From an uncultured Lachnospiraceae bacterium (GTDB lineage: Bacteria > Bacillota > Clostridia > Lachnospirales > Lachnospiraceae), in assembly GCA_947625015.1 (NCBI GenBank), contig CANQMR010000001.1, positions 163,624 through 227,623 on the forward strand: a DNA stretch of 64,000 nucleotides, given 5' to 3'. The notes beneath the pieces were generated by a model. That model was not told where the DNA came from. It did no database searches and saw nothing but the letters and a program-made list of their open reading frames with translations. The position numbers and the translations under genes are program-made. Positions 17,464 to 26,551 of this stretch are shown in pieces. The stretch's first letter is position 1, and every line of letters begins with the position of its first letter.

Positions 17464-17745
17464 TTATTTCACAGATTTAGACTTCAAATCCTTAATTGGA
17501 ATATTGGCGTATAACGCAGGAACCGTTCCATTCCCGCCCTCCGATTCCGTCTGCGTAATCTGGATATCCAGACCGGAGGCGTCAATCTCCATATACCGGG
17601 AAATCACCTCGATAATATCATTTTTAATCTGTTCCATAATGTCCGGCGAGCAGTTTGCGCGGTCTGAAACGAGTAATAATTTCAGACGGTCCTTGGCATA
17701 ATCGCTAGACGATTTCTTTTTATTAAATAAATCAAATAATCCCAT
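17464..17745 (-). CDS. minE: Cell division topological specificity factor MinE
   Basis: A short protein starting MGLFDLFNKKKSS (membrane-targeting helix) with an anti-MinCD helix region (about KDRLKLLLVSDRANCSP) and a C-terminal topological domain. It stimulates MinD ATPase to drive oscillation. The 93-residue form from 17745 is chosen because GGAGCGGAG precedes that ATG. It is adjacent to minD. Confidence 0.95.
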   Translation of the reverse strand: MGLFDLFNKKKSSSDYAKDRLKLLLVSDRANCSPDIMEQIKNDIIEVISRYMEIDASGLDIQITQTESEGGNGTVPALYANIPIKDLKSKSVK

Positions 17746-17764
17746 AATCTCCGCTCCCATCTCT

Positions 17765-18556
17765 TTAGTTAGACTTTTTAAACAACTTGGATAATTTCTT
17801 GAAAAAACCGGAATCGTTTAAGTCTAAGAAGTCGACTTCTTCACCCAGTATCCGCTTGCAGATGTTAAAATAAGCCTGACCTGCCAGGGAATTGTCGCCG
17901 ACAAGCGGCTGTCCCTGATTGGTAGAGATGACAATATTTTCATCATCCGGTACGGCGCCGATTAAATCAATGGCAAGAATCTCCACTACATCTTCAATGG
18001 ACATCATTTCTCCCCGCTTTACCATATCCATGCGGATCCGGTTTACAATCAGGTCGGCCTTTTTGATGTCGTTGGCCTCTAATAAGCCGATAATCCGGTC
18101 TGCATCCCGGATAGCCGACACCTCAGGGGTTGTCACAATCAACGCCCGGTCGGCGGCGGCAATGGCGTTCTTAAAGCCCTGCTCAATTCCTGCGGGACAA
18201 TCTAAAAGAATATAGTCAAATTCTTTTTTTAACTCCTCAACCAGTTTTTTCATCTGCTCCGGCGTAACCGAAGTCTTATCCTTGGTCTGGGCGGAAGGAA
18301 GCAAAAACAGGTTCGGATACGTCTTATCCTTAATCAACGCCTGCTTATAGCGGCAGTTTCCCTCTACCACGTCTACCAGATTATAGACGATACGGTTTTC
18401 AAGCCCCATGACAACATCCAGATTACGCAGTCCGATATCTGTGTCAATCAACACCACCTTCTTATCCAGCTTTGCCAATCCGGTTCCTACATTCGCCGTT
18501 GTAGTGGTCTTACCTACACCACCCTTTCCTGATGTGATTACAATTACTTCACTCAT
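17765..18556 (-). CDS. minD: Septum-site-determining ATPase MinD
   Basis: A deviant Walker A ATPase (GKGGVGKTTTTAN) that binds membrane through its C-terminal amphipathic helix (FFKKLSKLFKK) and recruits MinC. Its length of 263 residues is standard. Further motifs are DTDIGLRNLD and DCPAGIEQGF. The start follows AGGGAGG. It is part of the minCDE cluster. Confidence 0.97.
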   Translation of the reverse strand: MSEVIVITSGKGGVGKTTTTANVGTGLAKLDKKVVLIDTDIGLRNLDVVMGLENRIVYNLVDVVEGNCRYKQALIKDKTYPNLFLLPSAQTKDKTSVTPEQMKKLVEELKKEFDYILLDCPAGIEQGFKNAIAAADRALIVTTPEVSAIRDADRIIGLLEANDIKKADLIVNRIRMDMVKRGEMMSIEDVVEILAIDLIGAVPDDENIVISTNQGQPLVGDNSLAGQAYFNICKRILGEEVDFLDLNDSGFFKKLSKLFKKSN

Positions 18557-18577
18557 TTTTTATCCTCCCTAAATTTA

Positions 18578-19375
18578 TTAAAAGTGAATATTCTGTATTG
18601 CTGTTTTCGTGATAGGTTCAATACAGATTTGATTATCCACAATCAATGCAATCATTGTCTCCTGTTTTATTTTTCCTACCCGTTTGGTATCGGCGCTTCT
18701 GGCTATAATATCGGCTATCTGTATCTGAATCGGCTCCATGGAAAGAGCTAACACAAAGGAGTTGGGGTTGCCGTTGCTTCCGGCAATCACACTACCCTTT
18801 AGTGCGCCGATAATTACGATATTGCCCCCGGCAATTACGGTTGCGCCCGGATTCACATCACCGATGATAACCAAAGAATCCTTCGTTTCTAATGTTTGTC
18901 CGGAACGGAGCGTGCCTTTATAAAATAAGCCTGTATTATTATCCTGCATACCGGCTGCATCTGTCAATGTCTCTGTAAATATTGGTTCCGGCTCCTTAAG
19001 TTCCGACAGGTTTTCCAATCCGGGAACATTAATCTGCGTATCCGCTAAAACGGGTTCCTCCTGCAAACTTGTCATGTTCTCCTCTTTTTTCCTAAGCTGA
19101 TAAAAGGCCTTTTCTAAATCGGAATTTTCTTCCATGACATATTGGATATTTAATTTTGAACTTTCCCGGATTACAGTTAACGCCTGATCCAGTTCCTCAT
19201 TGGTCAATTCCCTGCCTTCAAAAGTTACCGCTAACTGTTTGTCGCTGTCAAAGAATTTTTCCGACTGTTTCAGCTTATCCTTAAGTTCTTCTAACAAATC
19301 GGGAAAATCCATATCCCTATCCATCACAATGGATATGCCGTATCGGTTTCCCTTAATAATTACCGTATTTTTCAT
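18578..19375 (-). CDS. minC: Septum-site-determining protein MinC
   Basis: An FtsZ polymerisation inhibitor. It has an N-terminal domain (about 1-100), a linker and the C-terminal beta-helix domain with TLRSGQ and GDVNPGATVIAGGNIVIIGALKG, which binds MinD. The start at 19375 follows GGAGG; the upstream track extension lies inside the pbp2 end in another frame. Confidence 0.95.
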   Translation of the reverse strand: MKNTVIIKGNRYGISIVMDRDMDFPDLLEELKDKLKQSEKFFDSDKQLAVTFEGRELTNEELDQALTVIRESSKLNIQYVMEENSDLEKAFYQLRKKEENMTSLQEEPVLADTQINVPGLENLSELKEPEPIFTETLTDAAGMQDNNTGLFYKGTLRSGQTLETKDSLVIIGDVNPGATVIAGGNIVIIGALKGSVIAGSNGNPNSFVLALSMEPIQIQIADIIARSADTKRVGKIKQETMIALIVDNQICIEPITKTAIQNIHF

Positions 19376-19388
19376 AATCTGCCTCCGC

Positions 19389-22256
19389 TTAGTCTGCCAT
19401 GTTGACATTACCGGTAATGGATGCGTTTTCCAATTTCTCCGGGTCAAAATAATAGGCATATATAAATCCGGCTAATTCCTCTGCATTACCGGAGGAATAA
19501 CCGTATGGAATAACTGTTGTAACCGATATCTCCGGCCTGTTGAACGGCGCATAGGACACAAACAGCGCATGTGCCGGTCTTGCCAGATTCTCCTCTGCCG
19601 TACCGGTCTTGCCTGCCACATCTACATCAATCTGGTTAATCAGCATTTCCTCCGGCGTATGGTTTTGCACAACCCGGCGCATACCGTTATGGACAGTATT
19701 CCACAAAGCAGGATCAATATCCACAGTTCCATGAACCGTATGGGGATTATCGTAAGTGACTTCTCCGTCTAAGGTCTTAATCTGCTGGATAATGCTTAAA
19801 TCATAACAGGTGCCGTCGGCGGCAATGGTAGTTACATAACGGGAAAGCTGTGTCGGCGTGTAGGAATTGGTTCCCTGCCCGATAGCGCTTCGGATAACGG
19901 TCTCGTCAGAGACATTGGGATCAATCTCATCTAACTCAATGCCGGAATTGGTATCTAATCCAAACAGCGACGCATATTTGGAAAGTTTTGCCAATCCATC
20001 CGAATCTGAAAAATGTTCATCTCCACCGCCCAAACGGTATCCCACCTCATAGAAAAAGTAGTTGCAGGAAACCTCTAAGGCTTCTTCGATGCCAATTATA
20101 CCATGTTTTCCGGGATATAGCCAACATTTTGGCGGCGGGTCGGCCTTGGTAAAAATTCCCTGCGCATCAATCATGGTATCCAGCTGAATGGCGTTTTCTG
20201 ACACGCCTGCAATGGTTGTCAGCATCTTATAGGTGGAACCCGGCGCCGTTCTCTGCTGGGTAGCCCGGTTGTACAAGGGCTTGGTCTTATCGGCAATCAG
20301 CTTAGCATAATATTCCGGTTCAACCGAATTGGTAAGCCGGTTATTGTCGTAGCTGGGATAACTCACTAACGCAAGAACATTTCCGTTATGCACATCCGTA
20401 ATTACCACAGAACCTTCGCAGGGGTCTAAGGCAAGCTGGGCCGGAGTAATCTCTAAATTGCTGATTTTTCTCCGGATAAATTTGTAATCGGAAAGGCTGC
20501 CCGCCGTAAAATCGGCATAATCCTTATCTTCTTTCTCATCTAACACGCCCTGCTCGAATAAAATATATATTACCTGGGTGCCGCTGACATTTTTGGATTT
20601 AATCATATATTTCATAATCAGCTTATCAAATTCCGTATCTTTGGAAAGCACCTTTTCCAAATAATCTACCAGCGCATGATATACTTCCTCCGAATCATAG
20701 TAATCACTGGATATCTCAAAAGGCGTAATGTCCATCGCGCCCTGATTGATGGCATACTGCAAAAAGGTCCCTAAAGATATGTTGCCGGCAACATATTCCT
20801 TATAGGTCTCGTCTGTGCTTTCAATGCGCTTGGCGTCATAGATTCCCGCTTCGGAGAGATAAGTGTAGATATACTGCATATAAGCGGTATATTCCTTATC
20901 GAGGTTATTAATCGCCGTATTTTCCTCTAACATAATCTGCCGGATTCTCGATAATACGCTGTCCCTTTCTGAATTAAGCTGTTCATTGACTGCCTGTTCA
21001 TTAGGGCCTGCGTCCGCCGCACCTAAATGGGTAATATCCAGCGCATTGTTGTCAAAAAGGGCATAATACACATCAGAGATTGGAATATGCTTATCTCTTA
21101 CGGTCTGTTCCTCATCTTTATCCTTGTCTTCCTTGAGTTCCTTTTCCGTAATATTGGTAAGCAGCACGTTGGCAATCTCTTTTTCCAGCGTATCATAGCA
21201 ATATTTCTGCAATTCGGAATCAATGGTCAGATAAATATCCTGACCGGCCACAGAATCCTCCTGATTCGTCCGCTCGATAATCTTTCCCATATTATCAACA
21301 TAGATTTCCTCAATACCGTTGGTTCCCCGAAGGGTACTCTCATACCGCTGCTCCAATCCGGTTTTTCCAATCATATCGTTATTGCTGTACTGATTCTTCT
21401 CTGACAATTCTTCGTTGTACTCTTTCATCTCATCGGTAGAGATTGCGCCGATATAACCAATGATGTGGGCAAAGTATTCCGCATCATTATAGACTCTGAT
21501 GGAATCCACAACCACGCTGATTCCCATTAAGTCCGCACTGTTTTCATTTAACTCCGCCACGCTGCTGTCGCTGATATCGCGGGCAATCGTCACCGGAATA
21601 TACTGCTGGTAGCGATTTAGCCAGAGGGCGTAACGCACCTCCACAATCTTAAACGCATCCTGTCCGCTGTATTCATCGGACACAGCAAATAAATCCTTTC
21701 CGGCCAGATAATCAAACACCTCTGCCGCAGTGTCGTCCTTTTGGCTGTCATCTAAATTATCCGCAGAGCCCACTCCGTAGACTTCCGCTAAAAACCGGAG
21801 CTTCTCCGCATCGGAAGAAGTATTAAACCGGACATTGCCGCCCTTATCCATAATCATAGGGAAATCCACCCGGATACTGTCGCCATTTTTCTCTAAGATC
21901 TGTATCGTGCGGTGTACAATGGAATTTTTCAGGGAATTTTCCGAAACCCCATTCTCCGCCGCAATCTCCGTAAGCTTGGAACTGTTTTCAAAGGTAACGG
22001 AATAGGCGAGCTGGTTATAGGCTAACAGCTTGCCGTTGCAGTCGTAAATGTTCCCGCGGGACGCCTCTACCGTCAAGGTCTTCTTAGATTTGTAAGTAAA
22101 ATTATTGAGATGTTCCTCACCCTCGATAATCTGGAGCTTAAACAGCCGCACAGCTAACATGGAAAAAAGAATGAACATCACAACCGAAACAATAAACAGG
22201 CGATGGGAAATATATTCAATTATATATTCTTGCATTGCGCGTAAGAATTCTTTCAT
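19389..22256 (-). CDS. mrdA: PBP2-type peptidoglycan transpeptidase with large insertion
   Basis: A class B penicillin-binding protein, partner of RodA. It has an N-terminal membrane segment (about 20-38), a dimerisation domain, and a C-terminal transpeptidase domain with STYK (RTAPGSTYK), SCN (EVSCNYFF) and KTGTAEE. At 955 residues it is much longer than typical PBP2 (~600-700). The excess is a charged, helix-rich segment of roughly 250 residues between the dimerisation and catalytic parts. It forms an operon with mreCD and minCDE. Confidence 0.93.
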   Translation of the reverse strand: MKEFLRAMQEYIIEYISHRLFIVSVVMFILFSMLAVRLFKLQIIEGEEHLNNFTYKSKKTLTVEASRGNIYDCNGKLLAYNQLAYSVTFENSSKLTEIAAENGVSENSLKNSIVHRTIQILEKNGDSIRVDFPMIMDKGGNVRFNTSSDAEKLRFLAEVYGVGSADNLDDSQKDDTAAEVFDYLAGKDLFAVSDEYSGQDAFKIVEVRYALWLNRYQQYIPVTIARDISDSSVAELNENSADLMGISVVVDSIRVYNDAEYFAHIIGYIGAISTDEMKEYNEELSEKNQYSNNDMIGKTGLEQRYESTLRGTNGIEEIYVDNMGKIIERTNQEDSVAGQDIYLTIDSELQKYCYDTLEKEIANVLLTNITEKELKEDKDKDEEQTVRDKHIPISDVYYALFDNNALDITHLGAADAGPNEQAVNEQLNSERDSVLSRIRQIMLEENTAINNLDKEYTAYMQYIYTYLSEAGIYDAKRIESTDETYKEYVAGNISLGTFLQYAINQGAMDITPFEISSDYYDSEEVYHALVDYLEKVLSKDTEFDKLIMKYMIKSKNVSGTQVIYILFEQGVLDEKEDKDYADFTAGSLSDYKFIRRKISNLEITPAQLALDPCEGSVVITDVHNGNVLALVSYPSYDNNRLTNSVEPEYYAKLIADKTKPLYNRATQQRTAPGSTYKMLTTIAGVSENAIQLDTMIDAQGIFTKADPPPKCWLYPGKHGIIGIEEALEVSCNYFFYEVGYRLGGGDEHFSDSDGLAKLSKYASLFGLDTNSGIELDEIDPNVSDETVIRSAIGQGTNSYTPTQLSRYVTTIAADGTCYDLSIIQQIKTLDGEVTYDNPHTVHGTVDIDPALWNTVHNGMRRVVQNHTPEEMLINQIDVDVAGKTGTAEENLARPAHALFVSYAPFNRPEISVTTVIPYGYSSGNAEELAGFIYAYYFDPEKLENASITGNVNMAD

Positions 22257-22260
22257 TCTG

Positions 22261-22764
22261 CTATTCCGCCTCTTTTACCTTTTTCAGACGCAAATTAATG
22301 CGAACCAGTATCTTATAGAAAAACAGTGTGATTAATATGGTATACATCATCTCCGGCAGGATGACATCCGCTAAGTAATTGCCAAAATCCAGCCGGTTCC
22401 GAAGTAAAAAATATACCGCATATACAATTACATTAAAGAAAATTTCATTCAGCGTAATCATCAGCATGGGTAAAAGCACATCTTCCACATAGTAAATACG
22501 GTGAAAGAATCCGTTGATATAACCCATGGTCATGTAGATAAAAGCAAAGGGACCTAAATATTTTCCAAAGAAAATGTCAATGAGCAGGCCGGAGAAAAAA
22601 CCGACCAAAAGCCCCTCTCTTCGTCCCCGCATCAGTCCAAAGGACATGGTTACAATCAACAAAAGATTAGGCACAGTACCGGATAACTCCAGATAATGGA
22701 ATACGGTAGACTGGCACAAAAAACATACAATTATGATGATTCCAATGGTAATGCATCTTTTCAT
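22261..22764 (-). CDS. mreD: Rod shape-determining protein MreD
   Basis: A polytopic membrane protein of the elongasome with five or six hydrophobic segments and the family-typical LMRGRREGLLVGFFSGLLIDIFFG. It lies between mreC and pbp2 with 3-4 bp gaps. The start follows GGGGAATAATAT. Confidence 0.93.
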   Translation of the reverse strand: MKRCITIGIIIIVCFLCQSTVFHYLELSGTVPNLLLIVTMSFGLMRGRREGLLVGFFSGLLIDIFFGKYLGPFAFIYMTMGYINGFFHRIYYVEDVLLPMLMITLNEIFFNVIVYAVYFLLRNRLDFGNYLADVILPEMMYTILITLFFYKILVRINLRLKKVKEAE

Positions 22765-22767
22765 ATA

Positions 22768-23880
22768 TTATTCCCCATTTTCCGGTTCGCTTTCTGCGTT
22801 TCCGTCATTTGACGGACGGTCCTCATTTTCTGATGGTTCATCACCGGACGTCCCATTGTCTGACGTCTCGTCTTCAGACGCCCCGTTCTCTGATGTTTCC
22901 CCCTCTGTCGGTTCGCCGCCCGTCTCCCCGTTATCTTCCTGCGTATCTTCCTCACCGGGCGCAGAGACAGGACTGCCGTTATCATCCTGCGTAGACTGTA
23001 AGCTGTCGTAAATATTTTTGTTGTCTGAGCCAATCTTGTAATCGGCTTTCAACTCCATTATGACCAATACCTCCCGCAGGTTCCGGAAGTCCACTACGGG
23101 TATGCACTTTGCGGATTCCGTCAGGTTATTGGCGTCCATGGTCACATCCGTAATATAACCAATCAAAAGTCCCGGCAGAAATTTGTTGCTGACATGGGAC
23201 GTCACCAATTCCGCGCCTTCTTCAATGGGATCGGATTTATTAATATAGCCCACCTGAATATATCCCTCTTTCATCAGGGATAAATCTCCGGATACGGTAC
23301 AAAGCGTTTCCGTTCCGGAAATGGTCGCACTGACACTGCTGTTGTCATCGATAATGGAGCGCACCTTGGCGTAGCCTTTGCCCACCTCGGTCACAATTCC
23401 GGCCAGACCGCTGCCGGCCAATACATTACAGCCCACCTTGACTCCATCCTCCTCGCCCTTGTCGATGACAAAAGTGTAAAACCAGTTGGTGGAATCTGTG
23501 GCAATGACTCTGGCGCCTAAGGTATTATAATCGCCGTACTGCTCCTTTAAGTTCAAAAGCTCCTGTAGGCGCTTCAATTCGTAGTTCTCCTGTTCATAGA
23601 CCTTAATCTGGGAAGAATATTCGGCCAGCTTCTCCTGTAAGCCTTTGTTTTCTTCTAACAGGGCATTCTTGTCCTTCTGGTAGCTCACCTGATCGTAAAT
23701 GGAGGCTCCCACCTCATTGACTCCGGACTGCATCGGGGTAATCAGTGCGCTGGTTACCGCCTTCAGCGGAGAAAACTTGTCCTCAAACAATATGGAGAGC
23801 AACAGTAAAATTACACAGATAAATGCCATAAACAGATATATATATTTGGGTGGAATTATTTTCTTGTCATGAAAATCCAT
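22768..23880 (-). CDS. mreC: Rod shape-determining protein MreC with acidic tail
   Basis: A bitopic elongasome scaffold: one membrane segment (about 12-30), a coiled coil (about 70-110) and the periplasmic-type beta-barrel domain. The last ~70 residues are a Ser/Glu/Asp/Gly/Asn-rich low-complexity tail with repeated SENGxSEDE-like units, not part of the usual fold. No mreB lies in this window. It follows DUF4321 by 14 bp. Confidence 0.93.
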   Translation of the reverse strand: MDFHDKKIIPPKYIYLFMAFICVILLLLSILFEDKFSPLKAVTSALITPMQSGVNEVGASIYDQVSYQKDKNALLEENKGLQEKLAEYSSQIKVYEQENYELKRLQELLNLKEQYGDYNTLGARVIATDSTNWFYTFVIDKGEEDGVKVGCNVLAGSGLAGIVTEVGKGYAKVRSIIDDNSSVSATISGTETLCTVSGDLSLMKEGYIQVGYINKSDPIEEGAELVTSHVSNKFLPGLLIGYITDVTMDANNLTESAKCIPVVDFRNLREVLVIMELKADYKIGSDNKNIYDSLQSTQDDNGSPVSAPGEEDTQEDNGETGGEPTEGETSENGASEDETSDNGTSGDEPSENEDRPSNDGNAESEPENGE

Positions 23881-23894
23881 GCATACACCATCCT

Positions 23895-24158
23895 TTATAT
23901 AAATCGATACACAATAATTGCAATAATCAAGCCAATGATACTGGCAATATTAATCGTGATTGTCAGGCCAAAGGTCAAAACCAGTATGCCTAAATCCAAT
24001 ACAAGCGGAGAGGTCAGCCCAAAGGTATTCCCATAACCTAACCAGCTCAAAAAACTTATCTTAGAGGCAAGGGTTCCAAGATATCCTCCAAGAACGATGC
24101 CGCATAATAAAATAACGACGAGTATCCAATTATTCTTGCGTGAATTACCAACTGCCAT
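23895..24158 (-). CDS. DUF4321 membrane protein
   Basis: An 87-residue protein with two hydrophobic segments (about 12-32 and 55-86) and the family-like GIVLGGYLG and LDLGILVLTFGLTITINIASIIGL. It heads the mre/min operon in many Clostridia; function unknown. The start follows AAAGGAG and a good promoter lies 48 bp upstream. Confidence 0.85.
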   Translation of the reverse strand: MAVGNSRKNNWILVVILLCGIVLGGYLGTLASKISFLSWLGYGNTFGLTSPLVLDLGILVLTFGLTITINIASIIGLIIAIIVYRFI

Positions 24159-24205
24159 AGCGTAAAACTCCTTTTATCCTGATATGCAGAAAATCGCATT
24201 AAATA

Positions 24206-24234
24206 ATAATACCATATTTCGGTAATTTCTACAA
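24206..24234 (-). promoter_or_regulatory. Promoter of the mre/min operon
   Basis: On minus: TTGTAG (24229-24234), 17-bp spacer, TATTAT (24206-24211), upstream of the DUF4321 gene. It probably drives the run of close-spaced genes down to the P-loop gene at 14509. Confidence 0.65.
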
Positions 24235-24254
24235 GTTTCCTTTCAATTCTTCCT

Positions 24255-25553
24255 TCATTCTTTTTCAAACGCCCATAATCCCTTTTTTTCCAACTGGGCT
24301 AAGGATTTCATAATTCCGAATTTGGCGTGGTGATAGGAAAGCCCTCCCTGAAAATACACCGTATAGGGGTCGCGCATGGGCGCGTCGGCAGATAATTCAA
24401 TGGACGCACCGGATATAAAGGCTCCGGCCGCCATAATCACATCACAGTCATATCCTGGCATGGCCCATGGTGTTGGCGTAACATGGGAATCCACCGGAGC
24501 CGCATACTGTATGCCCTCGCAAAACGCCACTACCTTTTCCGGATCGTGGAAGGTGACTGCCTGAATAATGTCATGTCGTTCTTCCGCCGCCGCAGGGTTA
24601 CATGCAAAGCCCAGCCGTTCATAGAGCGTGGCGGCAAAAATAGCCCCTTTCAGGGCGCCGTTTACCACCTGGGGCGCCTGAAACAGCCCCTGGAAAAATT
24701 CCCGGTTTACATTTAAGGTTGCGCCTACCTCGCCCCCTAATCCCGGAGCGGTCAGACGGTAGTAAGCGTTTTCCACACACTCCTTCGTACCGCAGATATA
24801 GCCGCCAATGGGAGCAAGCCCGCCGCCCGGATTCTTAATCAGGGAGCCGACCACCATATCCGCCCCCACATCTGAGGGCTCCGTAAGCTCCACAAATTCG
24901 CCGTAGCAGTTATCCACCATGCAGATGATATCCGGATTGATTTTCTTGATAAAGGCAATCAATTCCCCAATCTGCGCCACAGAAAATGTAGGTCTGGTGA
25001 GATACCCTTTCGAGCGCTGGATAGAGGCCAGTTTCGTCTTAGGCGTGATCGCCTTTTTGATTGCGTCATAGTCAAATTCCCCATTTTCCAAAAGCTCTAC
25101 CTGCTTATAGGTAACTCCGTACTCAGAAAGAGAGCCCTTAGAGGGACGGATACCGATTATCTCCTCCATAGTGTCATAAGGTCTTCCCACAGGGGAAAGC
25201 AGCTCGTCTCCCGGCCTTAAGTTGGCTGACAGGGCCAAAGCCAGGGCATGGGTTCCACAGGTGATTTGGGAACGGACCAAAGCGGCTTCGGTTCCAAAAA
25301 TATCCGCATACACCTTTTCTAGTGTTTCCCTTCCTAAGTCATTATATCCATATCCCGTAGTGGGCGCAAAATGCGCCTCGGCCACCCGATTTTTCTGCAT
25401 GGCCCGAAGGACCTTTAACTGGTTACATTCCGTTATCCGGTCAATCCGTTCAAAACGTTCCTTTAACGAAGCCTCCACATCCTGACACAGGGCAAATACC
25501 TCTTTGGAAATGCCCATTTTTTCATAAGCCTGTTGTAAATCTGCGCTGTTCAC
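24255..25553 (-). CDS. PLP enzyme, aluminium-resistance/methionine gamma-lyase-like family
   Basis: A fold-type I PLP enzyme of 432 residues. The PLP Lys is in SLIKNPGGG, with MVDNCYGEF upstream and TTGYGYND near the N-terminus. The exact reaction is uncertain; the family is annotated both as a putative aluminium-resistance protein and as a methionine gamma-lyase. A GTG start at 25553 is chosen because AGGAGG lies 7 bp upstream; the track ORF extends into miaA. It is 20 bp after miaA, so likely co-transcribed. Confidence 0.85.
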   Translation of the reverse strand: MNSADLQQAYEKMGISKEVFALCQDVEASLKERFERIDRITECNQLKVLRAMQKNRVAEAHFAPTTGYGYNDLGRETLEKVYADIFGTEAALVRSQITCGTHALALALSANLRPGDELLSPVGRPYDTMEEIIGIRPSKGSLSEYGVTYKQVELLENGEFDYDAIKKAITPKTKLASIQRSKGYLTRPTFSVAQIGELIAFIKKINPDIICMVDNCYGEFVELTEPSDVGADMVVGSLIKNPGGGLAPIGGYICGTKECVENAYYRLTAPGLGGEVGATLNVNREFFQGLFQAPQVVNGALKGAIFAATLYERLGFACNPAAAEERHDIIQAVTFHDPEKVVAFCEGIQYAAPVDSHVTPTPWAMPGYDCDVIMAAGAFISGASIELSADAPMRDPYTVYFQGGLSYHHAKFGIMKSLAQLEKKGLWAFEKE

Positions 25554-25573
25554 TGTTCTTCCTCCTGCAACAA

Positions 25574-26527
25574 TTAAATGATCCCTTTTTCCTTCATTGT
25601 ATCTAACATAAATTCCAATATTTCTTCCTCTGAAGAAAAGGCATTCTTCTGTACCCATGTCACATCGCGTTCCCGGCGGAACCATGTAAGCTGACGCTTT
25701 GCAAAATGTCTGGTATCCCGCTTTAGGATATAAACCGCCTCCTCTAAGGAGCACTCTCCATTTAAATAAGCGATGATTTCTTTATAGCCTAATCCCTGCA
25801 TGGAAACCATATCCAGCCGGCAGCCGTATGCCAAAAGACCTTCCACCTCTTTTACCAGTCCTTCCTCTAACATATGGTCCACTCTCTTTTCTATCCGCTC
25901 ATATAAAAGCGCCCGGTCGTCGTTTAAGACAAAATACGCAAAATGATAGGGGGAAAGGCGGTTTTTCTGTTCTTCGTTGTGCCGGGAAATAGGATAACCG
26001 GTATCGTGGTAAAATTCCAACGCCCGTATGGTCCGTTTTACATTATTCTCATGGATTGCCGTATAGGATTCCGGATCGATATCCCGAAGGCGTTCGTGGA
26101 GAGCGTGGGCGCCGTTTTGCTCATAATAATCCGTAAGCTCTTTCCGGTAATCCGAAACCCTTGTCTCCTGAAAGTCAATATCGTAAAGCAATGCCTGAAT
26201 ATAAAAGCCGGTTCCCCCTGCCACAATGGGTATTTTCCCCCGGCTGTATATGTCCGCTAACGCCTCCTTCGCCATGGCTTTGAAGGCCACCACATCAAAA
26301 TCCTCCGTCGGGTCTAATACATCAATGAGATGATGAGGGATTCCCCGCATTTCCTCCGGTTTAATCTTAGCCGTACCGATATCCATGCGCCGGTATACCT
26401 GCATGGAGTCTGCCGATATAATCTCCCCATTGACCGCCTCGGCCAGTTTCAGGGACAACTCCGTCTTTCCCACAGCGGTGGGGCCTGTCAGTATAATAAG
26501 AGGTTTTTTTTCTGCGCTTGTTTCCAT
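25574..26527 (-). CDS. miaA: tRNA dimethylallyltransferase
   Basis: Transfers a dimethylallyl group to A37 of tRNAs reading UNN codons; MiaB, encoded at 56.7-58.2 kb, acts next. It has the P-loop GPTAVGKTELS, the DSMQVYR loop, GGTGFYIQAL and LTWFRRERD motifs. The start at 26527 fits the AGGATGTGAG ribosome binding site; the track GTG is too close. It is adjacent to mutL, as in related genomes. Confidence 0.95.
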   Translation of the reverse strand: METSAEKKPLIILTGPTAVGKTELSLKLAEAVNGEIISADSMQVYRRMDIGTAKIKPEEMRGIPHHLIDVLDPTEDFDVVAFKAMAKEALADIYSRGKIPIVAGGTGFYIQALLYDIDFQETRVSDYRKELTDYYEQNGAHALHERLRDIDPESYTAIHENNVKRTIRALEFYHDTGYPISRHNEEQKNRLSPYHFAYFVLNDDRALLYERIEKRVDHMLEEGLVKEVEGLLAYGCRLDMVSMQGLGYKEIIAYLNGECSLEEAVYILKRDTRHFAKRQLTWFRRERDVTWVQKNAFSSEEEILEFMLDTMKEKGII

Positions 26528-26551
26528 TGGTCTCACATCCTGCTATCCAAA

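Noticed and set aside
25554-25754. N-terminal extension of the PLP enzyme ORF
   Set aside because: It lies inside miaA in another frame; a GTG with AGGAGG 7 bp upstream at 25553 gives a proper start.
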